A stretch of DNA of 64,000 bases from Liolophura sinensis (taxonomy: Eukaryota > Mollusca > Polyplacophora > Chitonida > Chitonidae), in the NCBI RefSeq assembly GCF_032854445.1, contig NC_088300.1, positions 42,127,984 to 42,191,983 on the forward strand, read 5' to 3'. Shown in pieces: positions 38,901 through 46,700 of this stretch. Below the pieces are notes generated by a model. That model saw nothing but the letters and a program-made list of their open reading frames with translations, made no database searches and was not told the origin of the DNA. The translations under genes were made by a program, and so were the position numbers. Numbering within the stretch: position 1 is the first letter of the stretch; every line of letters starts with the position of its first letter.

Positions 38901-41900
38901 TTAGCATGGTCATGATGATAAGCGGTTGATGATGCATCTCTCTCAGATTGTACAGTCTAATGTTAAGAGCCTTTTGTCTGGTTCAATCCCAGCCTTAGAC
39001 AGGGTATTTGTACATTACCCTGCTCTGACTATTAGCACGGTCATGATGATAAGCGGTTGATGATGCATTTCTCTCAGATTGTACAGTCTAATGTTAAGAC
39101 CCTTTTGTCTGGTTCAATGCCAGCCTTAGACAGGGTATTTGTACATTACCCTGCTCTGACTATTAGCATGGCCATGACGATAACAAGCGGTTGATGATAT
39201 ACTTCTTGCTGATTGTACAGTCTAATGCCCATTGAAGACCACTTGTCTTCCACTTATATGGTGTACATATTTTTAATTTCACATGGAAAGTTTGTGTAAT
39301 AGTAGCCACAGGTTGTTGATTTATCCTGAGCAATCTTGTCACTGCCACCAACAAAACTGACTGCCATTCCAGAAGTGACAAATTCTTTTTTTTTGCAGTT
39401 TCTTGCTCCAAAATTAATCTTGTTTTCCGTCTTCGCTGACGTCATATGGCAAGACAAGAACATCCAAGTTTTATTCAGCTGGTGATATATTTTTCCGGGT
39501 ATCTATGTTGAGTGATGGGTGTTTTCGTGTTTACTTGAAGATAACCTCATCTCCAGTATCAGAGCTTAATGATATTGTCTGTGAGTTTGTCCTGATAGGC
39601 AGACAGTTGGGTTATTCTTTACCATCTGTGTCGAGGGGATATTGAGGTAATTTTCAGACAGGTAAAGGAGTATCTATGCAACTGTGTCTTGTAACAGGTG
39701 GTAGATGAGCGAACAGAGCGTTATCAGCCAGGGCAGGTGTGTCAAGCCACAGTGCTTCAGGTGATGGATAGAGGAGAACTGGAACTCTCACTCATAGGTC
39801 AGTAATTGCTGCCTGTACTCTCCAGAAATATCAGGCAGTGCTGTTTGTCATAAAATGTCACATAAACCTTTTAAAGCTATTATTGAGTACTAAGGGAAGC
39901 TGTTGGGTATTTTATCAGTAAACGGTTATCCTCCTTAAAGCAGTCATCTGTGTAACAGAAACTTTTAGGTACTATAATTGATCAATCTGTCAGTGTGCCT
40001 ATGTCTGTTTGTCTACTGTCAAACTAATCGAGATTTCATACTTTTACTAGTATTGCTTGAGGAAATTGTCTTTCCCTTCAGTATTGCCATAATATATCTG
40101 CAATATACCTGTTATTGTGGCATTATACCATAATTATTCATTTGTGATTGTGTTTGTGACAGTCTATTCCTTCAGAATAGAACTTGTTCCAGCACAATGA
40201 CTCAGTGCCGTCACTGTAAGTTCAAGTCCAGCTCAGACTGGCTTTCACCGAGATCATATGTGGGAAGGTCTGCCAGCAACCTGTGGGTGGACATGTACTT
40301 CTGTCTGGCTGTGCCCAGTTTTCCCCCCAACATAATGCTGGCTGCTGTCATATATTAAGTGAAATAGTGTTCAGCCAGCCGTTGACATATACAAATATTC
40401 TTACGTAAAAGTAAATATTTAAATGAACAAATAAGTGAATAAAGACTGATTGCATGTTCTTGAACAGGCGTGCCTGAGGTGATCAGAGCTGGCTGTTTGA
40501 CATTGGGCTTGGTGATAGGCCGCACTCACAATGAGACAGCCTTGAACCTTCACTTGTGGGGTAATTACATTGGAAGGGTGTGGCTAACTGATGTGATGGA
40601 CAAGTACAGGGATAACCCGCTCAAGGGCTTCAGGGATGGCCAGTGTGTCCGCTGTCGGGTTCTATCATGCGACCTTCAAACCTCTGATTCTGAAGGTCGT
40701 CATCTTTGTTCCTTGTCTCTGCGCCCTTCTAGGTAAAGTCATATGTTGATGTTGTAGTAAATGTGTAGTCATTTATTGAGTTCCTCAGCAAACTACTTTG
40801 AGTTTTGGTAGTCTGTTCTTCAAAAAAGTTGGATTTTTTCCTTCAATAGTTTTTGTATTCATGAGCTCTGAAAAGTGTTCAGAACGTTGCACCATAATCA
40901 TAAATCATTACTGTTTAGATAAAATGGTTGATAATGATAACACCTTTTAAGACTTTCCACACTCAAGACCAAATCATGCCGGTGTTCTTTCCAATCATAC
41001 ATGTTCATGGGAAGGTTTTCCAGCAGCCTGCATTGGTTGTAGGTTTCCCATCTTTTTCTCTCTCCGGTTTTCTCCCATCATTATGCCGGCCTACATTTGT
41101 GTGTCGTATAAGTGAAATAATCTTGAATACAGAGTAAAATTTTAATTAAATAAATCAATAAGTTTATACAATCTCCATCATATTTTAAACATTATTATTC
41201 TTCCAGTCCAGGACATTTTGGCTGTGACTGAGCCTGTGTGCAATTTCTATTATAATAAATTTCTCATTATAATTTATAACATTTTGTATCAAACTGGAAT
41301 TAAAGGACTTCAGCTAGTCTGAAGTCTGATGTTTATATAACCAAAAATTTACGAACTGAATCTAGTATGAAGAACAAAGTCACAGGATTTATTGTTTGAG
41401 CGTGTTAAGGTTTCTCTTCCAGCAGTAATTTGCAAAATATCATTACTTTTATAACAGATGTCGTGCAGATGCCAAGAAGAAAGTTGTGGTTGACCCAGAT
41501 GTTCAGAATCTTAGGGACCTGAAGGAGGGGCAGATTTTGAGGGGGTTTGTCATCAAACACAGCAGCTCTGGTATCATAGTTTGGTAAGATCTGTGAAAAA
41601 TGCAGTCTGCTTGGTATCTGTTGAAAGCCACCGATATGCGCGGGACTTCGGGGGTTAATCCTGATCATTGGTCTGTTATGTAACAGTTTTACCAACGTTT
41701 TCAGAACTGTTGACCATGGTGAATCCAGACTTGGTTTCATCATAACAAATTACAAATCAAGTTCAACAAGCCAAATCGTCAATTTCCGGTTATGGCTGTT
41801 GTCTACACTTTTTCTGTAACCGTGAACTGCCATGCGGCAGCTCTTATGAAATGGCCACGCAGTACCGAGGAACTGCTGCATTTCACTGTAATTTCTGAAT

Positions 41901-43688
41901 AGTAATGAAAGGTTATGTAATTTCTGAATAGTAATGAAAGGTTATGTAATTTCTGAATAGTAATGAAAGGTTATGTAATTTCTGAATAGTAATGAAAGGT
42001 TATGTAGTGTGCCTTGATTTGGCTGTTAGATAACAAAAATGTGACTGGCCCTCAATCTTATCATCTGTATCAGAATAACTGCTCCAAATATCACCCAATT
42101 GTGGTACAGTTTTGTGTACTGGTTGGTCTAATGAAGGCTCAGATGAAGACTGAAAACTGACTTGAAATATATGCATAGTTATGCATGTATAATGAATTCT
42201 GTGATTCTGTTTCAGCCTTGGGCATGGCATTACTGGCCTGGCGATCTTTGAGAACATATCCGAGTATTTTATCAAAGACCCGCAGGTGGCGTATCCTCCA
42301 GGAAAAGTAGTAACAGTCAAAATACTCAGGTAGTATAACCCCTGAAGACACCCACTCCACATCACAATGGACATCCATAGTCTGTTTCAAATACGCAGTC
42401 CCTAACATGACTCCTGTGTACCAAAAGCTATTTCCGAAAGTATCCAGGGGTTGGTTTTCAGGACAACGAGAACTTAAGTTTACTTAATTTCACTCTCAAC
42501 ACTCAGATAAGAAATAAGGGATATTTTTCTTTTTCCATTTTCTGCATTTAACCTAAAGTTTGTTTATGTAAAAATTCACTTACAGAACCACATAAAGACC
42601 TTACAAGTGCTAAACTTTAAGTGAATTATAATACCATTAATTTAATTATTTGCTATCGTGAAATGTGAGGAAGAAAGTTTGTATCTGGATATGTACATAT
42701 AAACATTTACATGTTTGTATTTAACAGCATTAACAGGGATACCGAGAAATTACAACTGTCATTTCTGAAGAGAGACACGGGTGTAGCAGAAGATGTACCA
42801 TCTGAAGTTCTGGGCACTAAACGAGACAAAACCAAGAAGATGAGCAAAACACCCGAGGAGGAAGTGTCAGACAGTGTTAAGGTCAAGAGGAAAAGCTATG
42901 GTGAAGAGGAAGGGTCTAGAAAGAAACGATTGAAAACGAGCGATTCTGATGATACAAGCAAAACTCTTCACAAAGTTTCAGGTGTTAAAGATGAAGGCAA
43001 GAGCAGCGATGAAGACGATACAGATGATGAGTCAGATAGTGGGGTGGATTTCGGTGATGAGGTGGGTGTAAGTTGTCAGCAAAGTTGTCAGCATTTTTTT
43101 AATTGTTATACATATAGCTGTTGTGTTTGATCACATCGTTAAAAATTCAGCTACAGGTATTTCAGTAACTTTGTTTCAAATATAGATTTATTGATAATTA
43201 CCCAGTAATCTGAATAGTGTATTTAATACAACTTCACAATCATGCTTTGGTAGGTATAATATAAGATAAGGTATAAAATATAAGATAAATTTGGCCTGAA
43301 GCAAACATCTCTTCATTGCCACAGTTTCTGTAAAAGAAGTGTTGTATGTGTAGAATTTTGAATTTGTTTCCCACACTGTTTAGTTATTCCATTGTTTCCT
43401 TTCCCCTGATGACAGCAGGTAGCGACTGTCCAGCCAGACAAACCTCTACCTAGACTTCAGGTATCAGAGGACTTCAACTGGGATGTTGACTACTCCACAA
43501 TAGCACCTCCTACCAGACAAGATGAGATAAGCAGTGATTCTGAGGAGGAGACAGTTGAACAGGTTGGTGGGAGATCTTAAATTTACTATAAATTCACTGT
43601 GCTTATATGTAATATCATCACGCTTGTTGTTTAATTCTGATTTGTTGCCATAAAGTACCATTTAATGTAGCAATTCATATTTCATTCA

Positions 43689-43748
<60 letters not shown>

Positions 43749-46700
43749 ATTTACTGTTTTAATGAATACATTGTAGAAGTCATCGAGGAAGAGTAAAAAA
43801 GCTGTTTTGAAGGAACAAAAAGTGGAAGAGAAAAGATTATTTGAGGTAAGTGATTGTACAATCTTTATAGAGTATCGTCTAACTGGGGAACATGGGATAT
43901 AGAGAACAGCATCCCTTTTCACAGACTTGTGTAGATAATTTCCCATAACTGTAGGATTGGATCATCACTTTGTGTTTTCATTGATATTCTTAAGTTACGT
44001 TTCAATCCCAACCTTTGACAGGGAATTTGTAGTTTCCCTCTACCTTAGTGTTTTTTGCTCCTAAGTGACAATAATCAGTTGACATGGCTGGTTTGGCCGT
44101 TTGCACTGTTTCAATAAGTTGGATGAGGATCACTTATCTTTTTTTCCAACATGGTGCACACTCATGTACACATACCTGAACACATACCTCATGTGGGAAT
44201 GTGTATCAGTAACATGCTGAATGTCAGTGGTTTAGCACTGGTTCTTCAGTTACCTTCACCCAAATCTGTAATCATATAATTGAAAAAATATGGCATTAAA
44301 TAATAGTCATATAAATAAATACTATCACCAGGAGGTTTTGCCCGGGACTGTTGGATCTCCAAAAGCTATTGAATGCTGGTGACATCAGATTTGCTCTTTG
44401 TTCTTTTAGACAAACATAAGTTTAATACTTACACCTTGGATCGTGTCTCCCACTTGGATCTTGAAGAATTTTATCCAGATCACTGATGTCCCTACAATGT
44501 TATGTTTTTGTACAGCTTGAGAAAGAGCAAAAGAGTGGTGCTCAGCAGCCGCAGACAGCTGATGATTTTGATAGGATGGTACTGGAGTCGCCAGACAGCA
44601 GCCTGGTATGGTTACGTTATGTGGCGTATCACCTGGAAATGACGGAAATAGAGAAAGCCAGGGCTGTGTTGGAGCGAGCACTTCAGACAATTAACTTCAG
44701 GTATGCTACACTGGTTCTGATTTGCATGAGAATTTGTGACTTCCTATATAAATATTATACGGAGGATTTGAAAATGTAATCCGTGAAATAATTAATGACA
44801 TTTGAATGAAAATGCCCTCTTTCTTCAACCTTTTGGAGACTGCAAAGCCTTTCCAGTGGGATCTCTTGTCTGAATTTGATTTCATTTAATTTGCTTTTAA
44901 AAGAAATGACTACAAATAATATAACCTGAGTTAATCAGGAAGAGGCATGGAAACAGGCCTAAACACAAACAGCCATTCTTTCTGATGTGCTTGGTAATTT
45001 AAATTTTGAATCTGGACTTCTGAAGGGATGCACCATGTTCATGCAACAGGAAACATTATATCGTGTCACTTGTATTCCATGCACATATGATTAAAAGTTG
45101 AGTACACCACGATGCTTTCGATTTTATTAATTTGTGCGATTTTGCTAACATCTGAAAAATTGTGAACTATGAGGTAAAACCCAAAGCATTCATTCATTCA
45201 TTCAATTATACAACATCAGAAAGACCAAACAGTATGCTTATTAAACTTCATTTATGATCCTTTATTGGTGCACATGTACATTTGATCAAGTGTTGCCTTT
45301 ACTTTTTTATAAAAGTTTATCCATTTCCATGTTCATACCGCTAATAATTACGTTCAGGAACTAAAGTATTGTCTATATAATGCTTCTTTATCTCTTGTAT
45401 AAGCCCACCGTGGGATAGAACAGACCTTTTGAGGTGTTACTCCAGCTTTCTGTATAAACTGTGTGATGAAGAGATTGCACATTTCTGTGGTAATGAATGA
45501 ATGAACAAACAATCCTATGCCCTAAATCATTTAAGCCTATACACCGAGAGAAAGAGAAGTAATCTGGTATCTTGAAATCAAATGAATCCATCAATAAACA
45601 TCTTATGTTCTTACCCACAGAGAAGAGCAGGAGAAGCTGAACACCTGGGTGGGCTACCTTAACTCATTTAAGCCATTAAATTACTTCAATTACTTCATTT
45701 AAGCCTATACACCAAGAGAAAAAGAAGAATCTGGCAGTCAAATGAATCAATCAATAAACATCTTATGTTATTACCCACAGAGAAGAGCAGGAGAAGCTGA
45801 ACATCTGGGTGGGTTACCTTAACTTGGAGAACATGTATGGGACAGAGGAGAGCCTGAACTCTGTGCTCACCCAAGCCCTACGGCAGAATGACCAGCTCTC
45901 TGTCTACAGTCAGCTTATCAACATCTATGTCAAGTCAGCCAAAATTGAGGTAATGATGCAACAGGAAGTGTGAAGTTGATGCTCATTTCAGCAGTATCAT
46001 GATAAACATAGTGTGAAAGTTTTAACTTCCACATGGTATGAACATGTGGTCTCGACTCTGTCCACCGGCCCGGATAGCACAGTTGGTAGAGCGTCCGCTT
46101 CAGGACCGGTAGATCCAGGATCAATCCTTGATCGAGTCACACCTAAGACTTTAAAAGAGGAAGTTGTAACTTTAAAAGAGGAAGTTAAAACTTCCTCGCT
46201 TGGCGTTCAGCATGAAGGGGATAGTGCAACGACCCGTATAAGTATAATGGCTCGGGCAGGGCGGCCTACTTGCCTTCGGTAAGTTGTCGCAGTGAAGCAG
46301 CACTAAATAAAAGAGCGGTGGAAGTCCGTCCTGCAACAAGGAGGCACATTACACGTACATGCACCCTAATGATTCCTTCGTCGTCATATGACTGAAAAAT
46401 TGTTGAGTACGACGTTAAACCCCAAGCACTCACTCACTCAATTCTGACCAGAAATGCTGTGAAATTCGTGGTTAATATAAGCGTGAAAACAGTCATTACT
46501 GTGACATGTTGGTGAAAAATTCACGACATCATTTTGGATACCTGTGGTAATCTGGCACATCAACAACAGTTTTGATTGAAAATGGCCAATGCTATGTCTC
46601 CTTATTAATCAGTTCTTCCATCATCTGAAGACTAACTTACTCCCAACTTGCTCATACACTGTTTCTTGTTTTTAGGAAGGGGAAAAGTTGTATCAGACCA

